From contig NZ_JADEYH010000003.1 in assembly GCF_017114865.1 (NCBI RefSeq), forward strand, positions 62,001-126,000: a DNA stretch of 64,000 nucleotides, given 5' to 3'. The position numbers and the translations under genes were made by a program. The number at the start of each line of letters is the position of its first letter. Position 1 is the first letter of the stretch. The DNA is from Streptomyces verrucosisporus. GTDB lineage: Bacteria; Actinomycetota; Actinomycetes; Streptomycetales; Streptomycetaceae. The notes beneath the pieces are model-generated. The model worked only from the letters and a program-made list of their open reading frames with translations, ran no database searches and was not told the origin of the DNA. Of the stretch, positions 1 to 7,583 are shown piece after piece.

Positions 1-200
1 TGTCCGCACCAATCGAGTGGTACGCCGCATCCTGCGGCCAAGGCGGCGGAAACAACTGCATCGAGATCGCACGGGACGGCGATCGCGTCCTCATGCGCGA
101 GAGCAGCAAGCCCGACGAAATCGTCGTGACCACGCCCGCCAAGCTCGACGCCTTCCTCAAGGGCATCAAGGCCGGCGAGTTCGACCACTTCGTCGAGTGA
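1..200 (+). CDS. DUF397 domain protein (5' edge cut by window)
   Basis: The reading frame runs from the first base to a TGA at 198-200 and encodes about 65 residues. It shows the DUF397 pattern: an early IEWYAASC segment, then NNCIEIARDGDRVLMRES, then a C-terminal AFLKGIKAGEFDHFVE. Bases 1-2 are TG followed by TCC GCA CCA, so the window probably starts at the second base of the start codon and the protein is essentially complete. DUF397 proteins are small actinobacterial proteins that usually sit beside an XRE-family regulator; here that partner would lie to the left, outside the window. Biochemical role is unknown. Confidence 0.85.
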   Translation, partial: SAPIEWYAASCGQGGGNNCIEIARDGDRVLMRESSKPDEIVVTTPAKLDAFLKGIKAGEFDHFVE

Positions 201-350
201 GCCCCGGCCGGAGCCGACGCGGCGCCCGGACCGGCTGTCCGGTTCCATGGCGGCTCCGGCGCGCCGAGCCCGCCGGAAGCGGCACCCGGGCTGCGCCGCG
301 CCCCGTGAGTCCCGGTTTCTGAGCCGCCGTGTGGGGGACGCCCACGGCTG

Positions 351-380
351 AGCGGGCCGCCGTCGACAGGCCGGCCCGCT
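351..380. terminator. hairpin after the DUF397 gene
   Basis: A 9-bp perfect inverted repeat (351-359 with 372-380, AGCGGGCCG and its complement) encloses a 12-base loop. It lies between the rightward DUF397 gene and the 3' end of the leftward gene at 403-780, so it could end transcription from both sides. There is no T-run, which is usual for Streptomyces. Confidence 0.6.
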
Positions 381-402
381 GATCAGGTCGGGCCGACCGG
401 GC

Positions 403-780
403 TCACCGGGGCGCCCGCCCGTGTGGTTCACGCCCCGTGGCGTGCTCGCGCAGCGTCTTGACCGGGTCGTCCCCCAGAACGTTCGCGAGATGCCTCACGA
501 CCCCGGACGAGGAGCAGGACCCCTTGTCGGACAGCCGGTTCTTGAAGTACATGGAGACGAAGTACAGCGTGAGATCCTCGAACCGCCCGCTGAACTCCCA
601 GCGTTTCCACTCGTAGCGCCTGCCGAACTCGCAGCCCCGGTAACTGGTGCGGATACCCCGGTAGCTGACGACGACGAAGGAGAAGTCGTAGCGCCATTTC
701 GTCACCACACGCGTCTTACGGCAGGGACGCCAGGTGCACCATCCCCAGTACCGCTCCTCGATCTGGACCTGTTCGGGCAT
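403..780 (-). CDS. hypothetical protein rich in Trp, Tyr, Arg and Cys
   Basis: This 125-residue protein starts at ATG 780-778, preceded by GGAAGG eight bases upstream. The frame is open much further upstream, but that part runs through a decayed regulator and is not coding. The first 75 residues are unusually aromatic and basic (YWGWCTWRPCRKTRVV near the start, then repeated SYRG, EWKRWEF), with four Cys in that part. The tail is ordinary. There is no signal peptide or membrane segment. I do not recognise the family. The clean ribosome-binding site and Streptomyces-like third-position bias favour a real gene; its role cannot be inferred. Confidence 0.6.
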   Translation of the reverse strand: MPEQVQIEERYWGWCTWRPCRKTRVVTKWRYDFSFVVVSYRGIRTSYRGCEFGRRYEWKRWEFSGRFEDLTLYFVSMYFKNRLSDKGSCSSSGVVRHLANVLGDDPVKTLREHATGREPHGRAPR

Positions 781-964
781 GGTCACTGCCTTCCGGGAGG
801 GATACCTCCGGTGGAGCGGGCGCCCGGAACCGCGGCGTTCGCCGGTCGGCCGCGCTCGGAGACCCGCCGGGACATGCCCCCCTCTTCTTTCTACGCCGCC
901 GCCCGGCGCCCGGCAACCGGACCGGGGCCCGGCCACCACCGGTCCCGGCCGCACACGCCGGGCG

Positions 965-1105
965 GCCTCCGGCGGCTCGGTGAGGGTGTGCTCGACGCGT
1001 GGCGGCACGGTGGGCGCACCGTCCACTCGACCATGCCGTCGCGTCCCAGCACGCGCGGGTTCCGTGTGAGCGCCTCGTGGCTGACTCCCCCGGTCTCCGT
1101 TCCTC
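965..1105 (-). pseudogene. HxlR-family regulator remnant
   Basis: The minus strand is clearly similar in DNA and translation to the intact HxlR gene at 2550-2930. A GVSHEALTRNPRVLGRDGMVEWTV stretch corresponds to the recognition helix and wing region of that gene. After a frameshift, PTVPPRVEHTLTEP matches its PTVPPRVEYTLTEP. Both the N-terminal third and the C-terminus are missing. It is therefore a truncated, frameshifted paralogue and not a functional gene. Confidence 0.75.
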
Positions 1106-1107
1106 AC

Positions 1108-1156
1108 TGAACGCTTCTCATCCTGAGCGCCAGGCGATCTCGGTGAGAAGCGTTCA
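1108..1156. promoter_or_regulatory. spaced 13-bp inverted repeat upstream of the gene at 1227
   Basis: TGAACGCTTCTCA at 1108-1120 is repeated as its exact complement TGAGAAGCGTTCA at 1144-1156, with 23 bases between. It lies 70 bp ahead of the gene at 1227. It could be a two-half-site operator or a weak terminator-like hairpin. No bound protein can be named from sequence alone. Confidence 0.45.
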
Positions 1157-1226
1157 CTCTCCGCTCTACCAGAGACACGTTCCGTACGCCACTATGGAGC
1201 CAGGAAGCCGAGCGGGGGGATCTCTC

Positions 1227-1889
1227 ATGATCGAGCAGGCGTACGTTCAAGCCGTCGACCGGACCACACCGACGATCCAGGACGTCAGGGACCGGATCTC
1301 GCAGGGGGTGGATGCGACGGCGGGCCCCGCCCTCGATCGCCTCAGGTTCTGGTTGCAGATGCCGACTGACTCGGAATTCCGCAAAATGATGGACAACGAC
1401 TGCCTGGTGCGCGCTAAAAGGGTCGGGGGCTCGTTGAGCCCTGGAACAGGCAAACCGCACATTCCTTCGAGCCTGTCGAGCAGGATTAACATCGAAGGAA
1501 AATGGGCCGCCATCGACGAAGCCGTGAAGACCAACCATGCCGTGGTCATCAAAGGTCCGGCCGAACATGTGGGCGGGAGCGAAAGCATGTTCAGAAGCAG
1601 CTTTCATGTGATCCTCTTCCTGGCCGTCGGGCAGGAGCACTCCGGGCGTCGCTACTATCTGGGTTTCGACCCGGACATCAGCGCCACGGTGGAGTCCCGG
1701 GCGGAGTGGGGACTGTTGATTCCCGGCGACACCAAGGAGAAAGTTCGGGAATTCGATGACGTGCGGAGCGTTCAGGTCGTCAAGGCCATGATCCTGGGCG
1801 ACTCGCAGAACGGCTTCGGCCCGCTGGTCCGCAAGTACTACGTCGAGACGGGCAAGGCTTTCCCCAGTATCAGCCTCGATCTTGCATGA
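1227..1889 (+). CDS. hypothetical protein, first gene of a two-gene unit
   Basis: The ATG at 1227 opens a 220-residue protein preceded by a GGGGGGA ribosome-binding site. Its stop overlaps the start of the downstream acetyltransferase (ATGATGA around 1886), so the two are translationally coupled. I do not recognise the family. The C-terminal half contains SSFHVILFLAVGQ followed by RRYYLGFDPDIS. This resembles the His-strand and Asp-strand of papain-like or C39-like folds, and a DNDCLVRA segment earlier could supply a Cys, but this is weak. There is no signal peptide or membrane helix. Codon choice is less GC-biased than in neighbours, suggesting recent acquisition. Confidence 0.7.
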   Translation: MIEQAYVQAVDRTTPTIQDVRDRISQGVDATAGPALDRLRFWLQMPTDSEFRKMMDNDCLVRAKRVGGSLSPGTGKPHIPSSLSSRINIEGKWAAIDEAVKTNHAVVIKGPAEHVGGSESMFRSSFHVILFLAVGQEHSGRRYYLGFDPDISATVESRAEWGLLIPGDTKEKVREFDDVRSVQVVKAMILGDSQNGFGPLVRKYYVETGKAFPSISLDLA

Positions 1890-2434
1890 TGACCACACTC
1901 TGTCTGCGGGAGATCACCCCGGCCAACTTCGACGCGGCGATCGGTCTGCGGGTCCGTCCGGATCAGGAACACTTGGTCGCTCCGGTCGTGAAATCTCTGG
2001 CCGAGGCATACGTCTATCCCGGCACAGCTTGGCCCCGCCTCATCCTTGACTGTGACCGTCCTGTCGGTTTCCTCATGGCCTTCTTCGACATCGACTGGAA
2101 GGGCGTCGGCACAGGCACCGACATCCGTTCCGGCCTCTGGCGGCTCAACATCGCAGATGGCGAGCAGGGTCGAGGTTACGGTCGCTTCGCGGTCGAGTCC
2201 GTTGCTGCTGAAATCCGCCATCGCGGCGGCACCCGCCTGACCACCACTTGGCATCCGGGCACGGGCGGCCCCGAAGGTTTCCACCTCGGGCTCGGATTCC
2301 GTCTGACGGGTGAGACCAGCGGAGGTCAGGCAGTCGGCGAGCTGGACTTGCGCTGGGCCTTATGGATTGAGTGTGAAATCAGTCAACCTGGCTTGAGAGT
2401 CAAGCTGCGCTTTTCCTCCCCTGAGGGGGCTTAA
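1886..2434 (+). CDS. GNAT family N-acetyltransferase (diamine-acetyltransferase-like)
   Basis: This 182-residue protein starts at the ATG overlapping the previous stop. It opens with LREITPANFDAAIGLRV, typical of the first strand and helix of PaiA/BltD-like GNATs. The acetyl-CoA pyrophosphate loop is QGRGYGRFAVESV, followed by a C-terminal GGPEGFHLGLGFRLTGE strand, the usual 'YxxxGF' position. It should transfer an acetyl group from acetyl-CoA to a small amine; the substrate is unknown. It has a TTA leucine codon at 2360-2362, so translation may depend on the bldA tRNA. Base composition is lower in GC than the window average. Confidence 0.82.
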   Translation: MMTTLCLREITPANFDAAIGLRVRPDQEHLVAPVVKSLAEAYVYPGTAWPRLILDCDRPVGFLMAFFDIDWKGVGTGTDIRSGLWRLNIADGEQGRGYGRFAVESVAAEIRHRGGTRLTTTWHPGTGGPEGFHLGLGFRLTGETSGGQAVGELDLRWALWIECEISQPGLRVKLRFSSPEGA

Positions 2435-2549
2435 AATCCTCGTTGCACGGGTTCGCGCCGACACCGAATCGACGCCCCGTAGGCACTACTGCATGACGGA
2501 CGGCGCTACCGCCCCCCCACTTCCGCAGCCCTGACCGCCTGAGGCTCGG

Positions 2550-2930
2550 TCAGGAATCGAATCGACCGCGGGCGGTCTCGATGTGGCCGAGGTAGCGGTG
2601 GGTCCAGTCGCACATCACGTCCACCGCCTTGCGCAGGGCCCGGCCCGGCTCGGTGAGGGTGTACTCGACGCGCGGCGGCACGGTGGGGTGCACCGTCCGC
2701 TCGACCATGCCGTTGCGCTCCAGCATGCGCAGGTTCTGGGTGAGCATCTTGTGGCTGACGCCCTCGACCTCGTCCCGCAGCTCGCTGAACCGCAGGGTGC
2801 GCTCCCCGAGGGCCTCGATGATCAGCAGGGCCCACTTGTTGGCGATGTCCGAGAAAATCTCCCGCGCCAGGGTGTCCGCGCGCCGCAGGTCCGCGTCCTC
2901 GGGGGAGTCCCCGAACTGCTTGGTCACCAT
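2550..2930 (-). CDS. HxlR family winged-helix transcriptional regulator
   Basis: This 126-residue protein has the full HxlR (MarR-like) domain: NKWALLIIEAL, RTLRFSELRDEVEGVSHKMLTQNLRMLERNGMVERTV, PTVPPRVEYTLTEPGRAL and a C-terminal MCDWTHRYL helix. GGGGAA lies upstream of the start. It is divergent from the RidA gene at 3053, and the 120 bp between them is the likely control region for both. HxlR regulators often sense electrophiles or redox stress, but no sensing cysteine stands out here other than the one in MCDW. A short dyad at 2530-2554 overlaps its stop and may terminate it. Confidence 0.9.
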   Translation of the reverse strand: MVTKQFGDSPEDADLRRADTLAREIFSDIANKWALLIIEALGERTLRFSELRDEVEGVSHKMLTQNLRMLERNGMVERTVHPTVPPRVEYTLTEPGRALRKAVDVMCDWTHRYLGHIETARGRFDS

Positions 2931-3052
2931 GAGGTTCCCCAGTCACTCAAAAGTGCGTTCTTCCAGGTCAGCGCAGACTCTCCTACGGTTTCCGGGTAAC
3001 CGCAAGTGACCACGGGCGCCCACGGGCGCCCGGACAGGAGAACGGAACGGAC

Positions 3053-3460
3053 ATGGCCATCACTCTGGTGAACCCCGACGGACTGCCCGCAATCGACGTC
3101 TACCGGCAGGTGTCGGTCGCGTCGGGCTCGAAGCTGGTCTTCGTCGCCGGGCAGGTCGCCTGGGACGCCGAGGGCAACACGGTCGGCGCGGGCGACCTGG
3201 CCGCCCAGGTCGAGCAGTGCTACCTCAACGTCGCCACCGCCCTGGCCGGGGTCGGCGGGACCTTCGACGACGTGGCGAAGCTGAACGTCCACGTCGTCGA
3301 CTGGACCCCCGACAGGATGCCCCTGCTCCTGGAGGGGATCTCCCGGGCGGCCGCGAAGCTGGGGACCACACCCGTCCCGCCGGCCACGCTGCTGGGCGTG
3401 GCGGCGCTGGACGTACCCGAGCACCTGGTCGAGGTCGAGGCCACCGCCGTCCTGGACTGA
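3053..3460 (+). CDS. RidA family protein
   Basis: The 135-residue length and motifs fit the RidA/YjgF/YER057c family: VFVAGQVAWDAEGN near residue 30, LAAQVEQCYLNVATALAGVG, and the C-terminal LLGVAALDVPEHLVEVEATAVL. RidA proteins are trimeric enamine/imine deaminases that clear reactive 2-aminoacrylate-type intermediates. The conserved Arg near residue 105 of canonical RidA (in the RVAR-type motif) is not present (PVPPATLLGV). This member may therefore belong to a non-deaminating subfamily. It is divergent from the HxlR gene, which probably controls it. Confidence 0.88.
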   Translation: MAITLVNPDGLPAIDVYRQVSVASGSKLVFVAGQVAWDAEGNTVGAGDLAAQVEQCYLNVATALAGVGGTFDDVAKLNVHVVDWTPDRMPLLLEGISRAAAKLGTTPVPPATLLGVAALDVPEHLVEVEATAVLD

Positions 3461-3498
3461 GCGCCCGGCACGGAGGACATGCGGAGGCCGGCACCGCC

Positions 3499-3966
3499 TC
3501 ACTGCTGGACCAGGCCGCCGACCGGGACGGGGGCGACGTGGCCGGTCGGCGGAAGGTCCCGCGCCAGGGCGAGGCCGACGTCGACCAGCGACAACCGGCG
3601 CAGGCCGGTGACCTCGGAGGCCGGAGTCCAGACCGACTCGACGATGTCGCCGTCCGGCTCGGGCCGGAGCCGGCCGCCGGTGATGCGGACCCGGTAGAAG
3701 ACGCCGACGTTCTGGTGCACGACTCCCTCTCGCGTGGCGGTCGCGGGGATCGCCCGCGAGTCCACTCCCAGCAGGCGGTCCACCACCGCCGAGCAGCCGG
3801 TCTCCTCGGCGACCTCCCGGATCACCGCGTCGAACGGATCCTCCGCGTGCTCGACCCCGCCGCCCGGAAGAGTCCATCTGCTCCCGCCGTCCGGCAGTAA
3901 GTGGCGAGCGAGCAGCACCCGCCCGTCCTCGACGCACACGGCGTACGCCGCCAGCCGGAAACTCAT
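3499..3966 (-). CDS. NUDIX hydrolase
   Basis: This 155-residue protein has a perfect Nudix box (G-x5-E-x7-REUxEExGU) from about residue 36 to 58, with the catalytic REVAEETG helix. NUDIX enzymes cleave nucleoside diphosphates linked to another group using Mg2+. The specificity of this one is not evident. It is convergent with the RidA gene, with only 38 bp between the stops. Confidence 0.92.
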   Translation of the reverse strand: MSFRLAAYAVCVEDGRVLLARHLLPDGGSRWTLPGGGVEHAEDPFDAVIREVAEETGCSAVVDRLLGVDSRAIPATATREGVVHQNVGVFYRVRITGGRLRPEPDGDIVESVWTPASEVTGLRRLSLVDVGLALARDLPPTGHVAPVPVGGLVQQ

Positions 3967-4089
3967 TTCCCCACTCCCCCCGCCGGACCTTGTCCGGCTT
4001 CCATGGTTCGCGCGTCAGCGTCACCACACGGAACGGAATCAGACGAGCGTGAGCGCCGCCAGACCGCACCGTGCCGCACCGGGGACGGG

Positions 4090-4587
4090 TCACGCGGCGG
4101 GCGGCAGTGCGAGCCAGTCCTGCCAGCTGATGTCACGGCCGATGCAACGGGGCCGCCGGAAGGGCCAGTCGGCGTCGATCCACCTCGGCACCAGCGCGTC
4201 GAGCGCGCGCTCCTCCTCGCCGCCGACGAGGTCGTCCACCACCCACCAGGAGATGTCCGCGTCGGAGCCGGTGCGCTCGGGCGGGTCGATGTAGACGCAG
4301 CCGTGGAGCGCCGTCTCCTCCTCATTCAGCAGGGCGTAGTTGAACGACTGGTGCGCGGCGATCTCCTCCTCGTGCCGCAGCAGGTCGACGCGGTCCTCCT
4401 CGTAGGTCATCGTCTCGGCGGGCCAGCCCCAGGCGGGGCCGAAGATCTCCCACAGGCGCTCGCGGGAGCCCATCACGGCGGGGTAGTCGATGGGGGTGTC
4501 CGCCTCCCGGATCGGCCGCAGATGAAGCGCGGTACCGGGGACGGGCACATGGACGGGGTGGACGAAGTCGTCGGGGAGCCAGCTCAT
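4090..4587 (-). CDS. GNAT-like N-acetyltransferase
   Basis: I chose the ATG at 4587, giving 165 residues. The frame stays open upstream, but that sequence (SKKAEGGSIGVPGAGG) looks non-coding. The protein opens with LRPIREADTPIDYPAVM, has YEEDRVDLLRHEEEIAAHQSFNYALLN, then ETALHGCVYIDPPE and a C-terminal WPFRRPRCIGRDISW. This layout matches small actinobacterial acetyltransferases, although the acetyl-CoA loop is poorly conserved. Substrate is unknown. Confidence 0.75.
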   Translation of the reverse strand: MSWLPDDFVHPVHVPVPGTALHLRPIREADTPIDYPAVMGSRERLWEIFGPAWGWPAETMTYEEDRVDLLRHEEEIAAHQSFNYALLNEEETALHGCVYIDPPERTGSDADISWWVVDDLVGGEEERALDALVPRWIDADWPFRRPRCIGRDISWQDWLALPPAA

Positions 4588-4823
4588 GAGGGCCGAAGCT
4601 ACCGCCGGCCGGTACCGGAGGGCCCGGCATTTTCCGCGCCCCGGCACCGGCGCGGGCATCGGCTCCCTGCCGCCCGCACCCGGTACGCCGATGCTTCCGC
4701 CTTCAGCCTTCTTTGAAGCTTCTCGGATGGCCGACGGGGAAGAACGGGGGGTTTCTTCGAAAAGCCTCACAGGGAAGTTCAATGAAACAATTCAACACAG
4801 GTATCACGACAAGGAGGCCCGAA

Positions 4824-5021
4824 GTGAAGTTCCGCCTTGAGGTCGACATGGACGACGCGGCGTCCGCCGAGGAGTCCGCCCGCGAGCTGGGCCGGATCCT
4901 GAGGTACTGGGGAGGGAACCTCCACCACTACGCCCTGCGGCCCGGCGACGGCTCGGCCGTCCACGACTCCGGCTACCGCGAGGTCGGCCGATGGAGCATC
5001 ATCTCCGCCGACGGGTCCTGA
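4824..5021 (+). CDS. small hypothetical protein with a strong ribosome-binding site
   Basis: A GTG at 4824 is preceded by AAGGAGG at 4811-4817 with six-base spacing, one of the best ribosome-binding sites in the window. It encodes 65 residues with a DDAASAEESARELGRIL helix and a GNLHHYALRPGDGSAVHDSGY segment. It is acidic and soluble. The upstream 200 bp is comparatively AT-rich, consistent with a promoter. I do not recognise the family. Confidence 0.72.
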   Translation: MKFRLEVDMDDAASAEESARELGRILRYWGGNLHHYALRPGDGSAVHDSGYREVGRWSIISADGS

Positions 5022-5318
5022 CCTCCCCGCCCCTCCGGTGCACGGGGTCCGCCGACATCCGCACGGGGGCCGCGATGTGGGGTGTCCTCCCGTCCGCGCT
5101 CGACCGCACCCGGTCCCGGCGCGCGGGGCGCGGGGCGCGGCCGCACCCGTGCCCGCACCGGCGCGGGACCCGTTCCGCGACACCGGTTCCGTTTCCATGC
5201 ACGGCGAGCCCGTGATTCACACCTTCCGGTGACACGGCGGCTCTCCGGGACCCGCCGGCCCCCGGCCGCGGCCACGCTGGGGCAGACCCCACGCCCCCGC
5301 GAACCCCGGAGCGACCCC
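5022..5318. other. gene-free stretch before the DUF2236 gene
   Basis: This 297-bp GC-rich stretch lies between the small gene ending at 5021 and the oxygenase-like gene at 5319. Long frames cross it on both strands, but none has a ribosome-binding site or recognisable protein. I see no strong hairpin or promoter. Confidence 0.5.
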
Positions 5319-6701
5319 ATGCCCAGCACCGACCTGCCCGGCCCCGGTTCCCTTCTGCGCCACACCCTCGGCGAGCGGCGCATCGCCCTGGTCGCCTGGC
5401 GGCTGCTGGTGCTCCAGACCGCGCACCCGGTCGTCGCCGCCGGGATGAGGGACCACTCCACCTACCGGGCGCACCCCTGGCGCCGCGTGCAGCACACCAT
5501 GGACAGCGGCAAGCGCCTGTTCTTCTCCGACGCCGACAGCCTGCGCCGGGAGGTCGCCCGGCTGGAGCGCACCCACCGCCGCATCCGGGGCTCCGACGGG
5601 CGGGGCGGGGCGTACACGGCCGAGGACCCCGAGGTGCGCGCCTGGGTACTGCTCACCCTCTACGAGTCGATGACGGCGATGCGGGAGCTGTCCGGCGATC
5701 CGTTCACCCCCGGGCGGCTCGACGAGCTGTACCGGGAGTTCCTCGCCGTCTGCGGCGAGTTCGGCCTGTCCGGCGACGTTCTGCCGCCGACCGCCGCCGA
5801 CGTGCCCGCGTACGTCGACCGCATGGTCCGCGAGCGGCTGGAGTACGGCGAGGAGGTGCGGTACCTGCTGTTCGGCATCCTCCGCGAGGCGCCCTGCCCG
5901 AGCCGGCTGCGGCGGCTGCGGCCCCTGTGGCCGCTGCTGCGGCCGGTGATCGCGCGCACCCTGGCCGCGCTGACCGTCGCCGATCTGCCGCCCGCCGTCC
6001 GGAAGCTGTTCGGACTGCCGCGCTCCCGTGCGGCGGCGCTGCTGTCCTACGTCCTGCACCACGGCGCACGGCACCTGCTGACCCGGCTGCCGGACCGCCT
6101 GCGCTACCGCGTGCCGCCCACCGGGGCCGTACCGCGCCCCCGGGCGCCGCGGCCCCCGCGGCACGACCCGCGCCCGCCCCGGCTGGACGCCTTCTTCCGG
6201 CAGGTCATGGACCAGACCGGGGACGGGTACGTCGATGCCGCCGACCTGCGGGCCATGGCCCACAACGCCTGCTGGCAGCTGGAACTCACCACGGAACAGG
6301 AGGACGAGGTCTACGCCGCCTTCGAGGCCTGGTGGCGGCACATGGCCGCCACGATGGACACCGACGGGGACGGCCGGGTCGGCCGGGCTGAGTTCGTGGC
6401 CGCCACCCTGGCGGGCTGCGACCGCGACCCGCGCTATCTGGAGGACGGCCTCCACATCGCCGTACGCGCCCTCTTCCGCGCGGGGGACACCGACGGGAGC
6501 GGGGAGATCGGCCCCGACGAGTACCGCACGCTCTTCGGCGGCTCCCGGGTGCACCCGGCCGAGCTGAACGACGGCTTCCGGCAGCTCGACACGGACGGCG
6601 ACGGGCGGCTGACGGAGGAGGAGTTCGTGCGCGGCTTCACGGAGTTCTTCACCGCCCGCGCCTCGACCGTCGCGGGCAGCCGGCTCCTCGGCCGGCCCTG
6701 A
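5319..6701 (+). CDS. DUF2236 (MpaB/Lcp-like) oxygenase fused to four EF-hands
   Basis: This 460-residue protein starts at ATG 5319. Residues 1 to about 270 are the DUF2236 fold shared by MpaB and the rubber oxygenase Lcp, with the typical QTAHPVVAAGMRDHS, WRRVQHTMDSGKRLFF and ERLEYGEEVRYLLFG segments. Members studied bind a b-type haem and cleave or oxidise lipophilic substrates. After a Pro/Arg linker come four calcium-binding loops near residues 298 (DQTGDGYVD), 347 (DTDGDGRVG), 390 (DTDGSGEIG) and 424 (DTDGDGRLT). This looks like a calerythrin-type Ca2+ module joined to an oxygenase. A 60-bp perfect palindrome follows. The substrate is unknown. Confidence 0.85.
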   Translation: MPSTDLPGPGSLLRHTLGERRIALVAWRLLVLQTAHPVVAAGMRDHSTYRAHPWRRVQHTMDSGKRLFFSDADSLRREVARLERTHRRIRGSDGRGGAYTAEDPEVRAWVLLTLYESMTAMRELSGDPFTPGRLDELYREFLAVCGEFGLSGDVLPPTAADVPAYVDRMVRERLEYGEEVRYLLFGILREAPCPSRLRRLRPLWPLLRPVIARTLAALTVADLPPAVRKLFGLPRSRAAALLSYVLHHGARHLLTRLPDRLRYRVPPTGAVPRPRAPRPPRHDPRPPRLDAFFRQVMDQTGDGYVDAADLRAMAHNACWQLELTTEQEDEVYAAFEAWWRHMAATMDTDGDGRVGRAEFVAATLAGCDRDPRYLEDGLHIAVRALFRAGDTDGSGEIGPDEYRTLFGGSRVHPAELNDGFRQLDTDGDGRLTEEEFVRGFTEFFTARASTVAGSRLLGRP

Positions 6702-6728
6702 ACGGCGGTCCTGAACGTCCTGAACGGC

Positions 6729-6788
6729 GGCCCCGTTCTCCGGGTCGTCCGCTCCCCGCGGGGAGCGGACGACCCGGAGAACGGGGCC
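6729..6788. terminator. 60-bp perfect palindrome, transcription terminator
   Basis: Bases 6729-6757 pair exactly with 6760-6788 (29 bp) around the two central bases. The palindrome begins 27 bp after the stop of the DUF2236-EF-hand gene and is followed by a T-rich stretch. It separates that gene from the TetR-MMPL unit. Confidence 0.9.
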
Positions 6789-6800
6789 GTTTCGATCCTT

Positions 6801-6853
6801 TTGCGTTTCGCTCCCGCGGCCCCCTACACTCCAGGTGTACGAAACGGTTTCGT
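6801..6853 (+). promoter_or_regulatory. promoter and TetR operator of the MMPL unit
   Basis: TTGCGT (6801-6806) and TACACT (6825-6830) are 18 bp apart and form a plausible housekeeping promoter. Immediately downstream, at the expected start point, ACGAAAC-G-GTTTCGT (6839-6853) is a perfect 15-bp palindrome. Its position over the transcription start, 19 bp before the TetR gene, suggests that the TetR protein represses its own unit here. Confidence 0.75.
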
Positions 6854-6871
6854 TCCCACCGGAGAGCACAG

Positions 6872-7474
6872 ATGTCCGATCAGGCGGCCTCCGCCACACC
6901 CGCCCGCCGCACCCGGCTGACCCCGGAGCGCGAGCACGAGGTGTTCACGGCCGTGGTCGACCTGGTGCGCGAACAGGGGTACGAGGCACTGACGATGGAC
7001 GCGGTGGCGACGCGCACCAAGTCCAGCAAGGCCACCCTCTACCGCCAGTGGGAGAGCAAGCCGAAGCTGGTCGCCACCGCTCTGCGACACCTGGGCAAGA
7101 GCCACACGGAGGACGCCGACACCGGTTCCCTGACCGGGGACCTGCGGCGGATGGTGAGCGACTTCATCTGCCACGCCTCCGAGGACACCGCCCTGCTGAA
7201 CGGCCTGGCACACGCCGTCTCCAAGGATCCCGAACTGTGGCAGGCCCTGTACGAGCTGCACATCCGGCCCGGTCTGGAGGCGTTCGACGCCGCCGTGCAC
7301 AGAGCCGCCGAACGCGGAGAAGTGGATCCCGCCAACCCTGCGATCGAGTTCGTCCCGCACCTGATCATCGGTGCGCTGGGCACCCGCAAGCTGATCGAGA
7401 ACCGGGACGCGGACGCCGCGTACATGGAGCGCTATCTGAACGCGGTCGTCTTCCCCTCGCTCGGCCTGGCCTGA
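6872..7474 (+). CDS. TetR family transcriptional regulator
   Basis: This 200-residue protein has an N-terminal helix-turn-helix at about residues 20-66 (REQGYEALTMDAVATRTKSSKATLYRQWESK) and a TetR_C-type ligand domain. It is followed after 109 bp by an MMPL exporter in the same orientation, a common regulator-efflux pairing. The palindrome at 6839-6853 is its likely operator. The ligand is unknown but is probably a substrate or inducer of the exporter. Confidence 0.93.
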   Translation: MSDQAASATPARRTRLTPEREHEVFTAVVDLVREQGYEALTMDAVATRTKSSKATLYRQWESKPKLVATALRHLGKSHTEDADTGSLTGDLRRMVSDFICHASEDTALLNGLAHAVSKDPELWQALYELHIRPGLEAFDAAVHRAAERGEVDPANPAIEFVPHLIIGALGTRKLIENRDADAAYMERYLNAVVFPSLGLA

Positions 7475-7583
7475 CCGGCCGGCCGGCCCCGCACGGTGCG
7501 AACCCGGCGGACGGACCGTGCCGGCCCCAGAACCTCCCGTCCTCTCCGAGTCCCATTCCTCCCAACCAGGAGTCCTCACTCTC

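Larger units (their letters stand above)
781..1226. other. gene-free stretch with a decayed regulator and a dyad
   Basis: This 446-bp stretch has no intact gene that I accept. From left to right it holds the leader of the leftward gene at 780, a degenerate HxlR fragment at about 965-1105, a spaced perfect inverted repeat at 1108-1156, and the promoter region of the rightward gene at 1227. The last 100 bases are visibly lower in GC than the flanks. Confidence 0.6.

Noticed and set aside
2419-2472. Sequence resembling the anticodon and T arms of a tRNA-Leu (GGGCTTAAAATCC...CACGGGTTCG)
   Set aside because: The T stem pairs poorly, there is no D arm or acceptor partner, and the first part is the 3' end of an acetyltransferase gene. 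It could be a relic of an attachment site but is not a tRNA gene.
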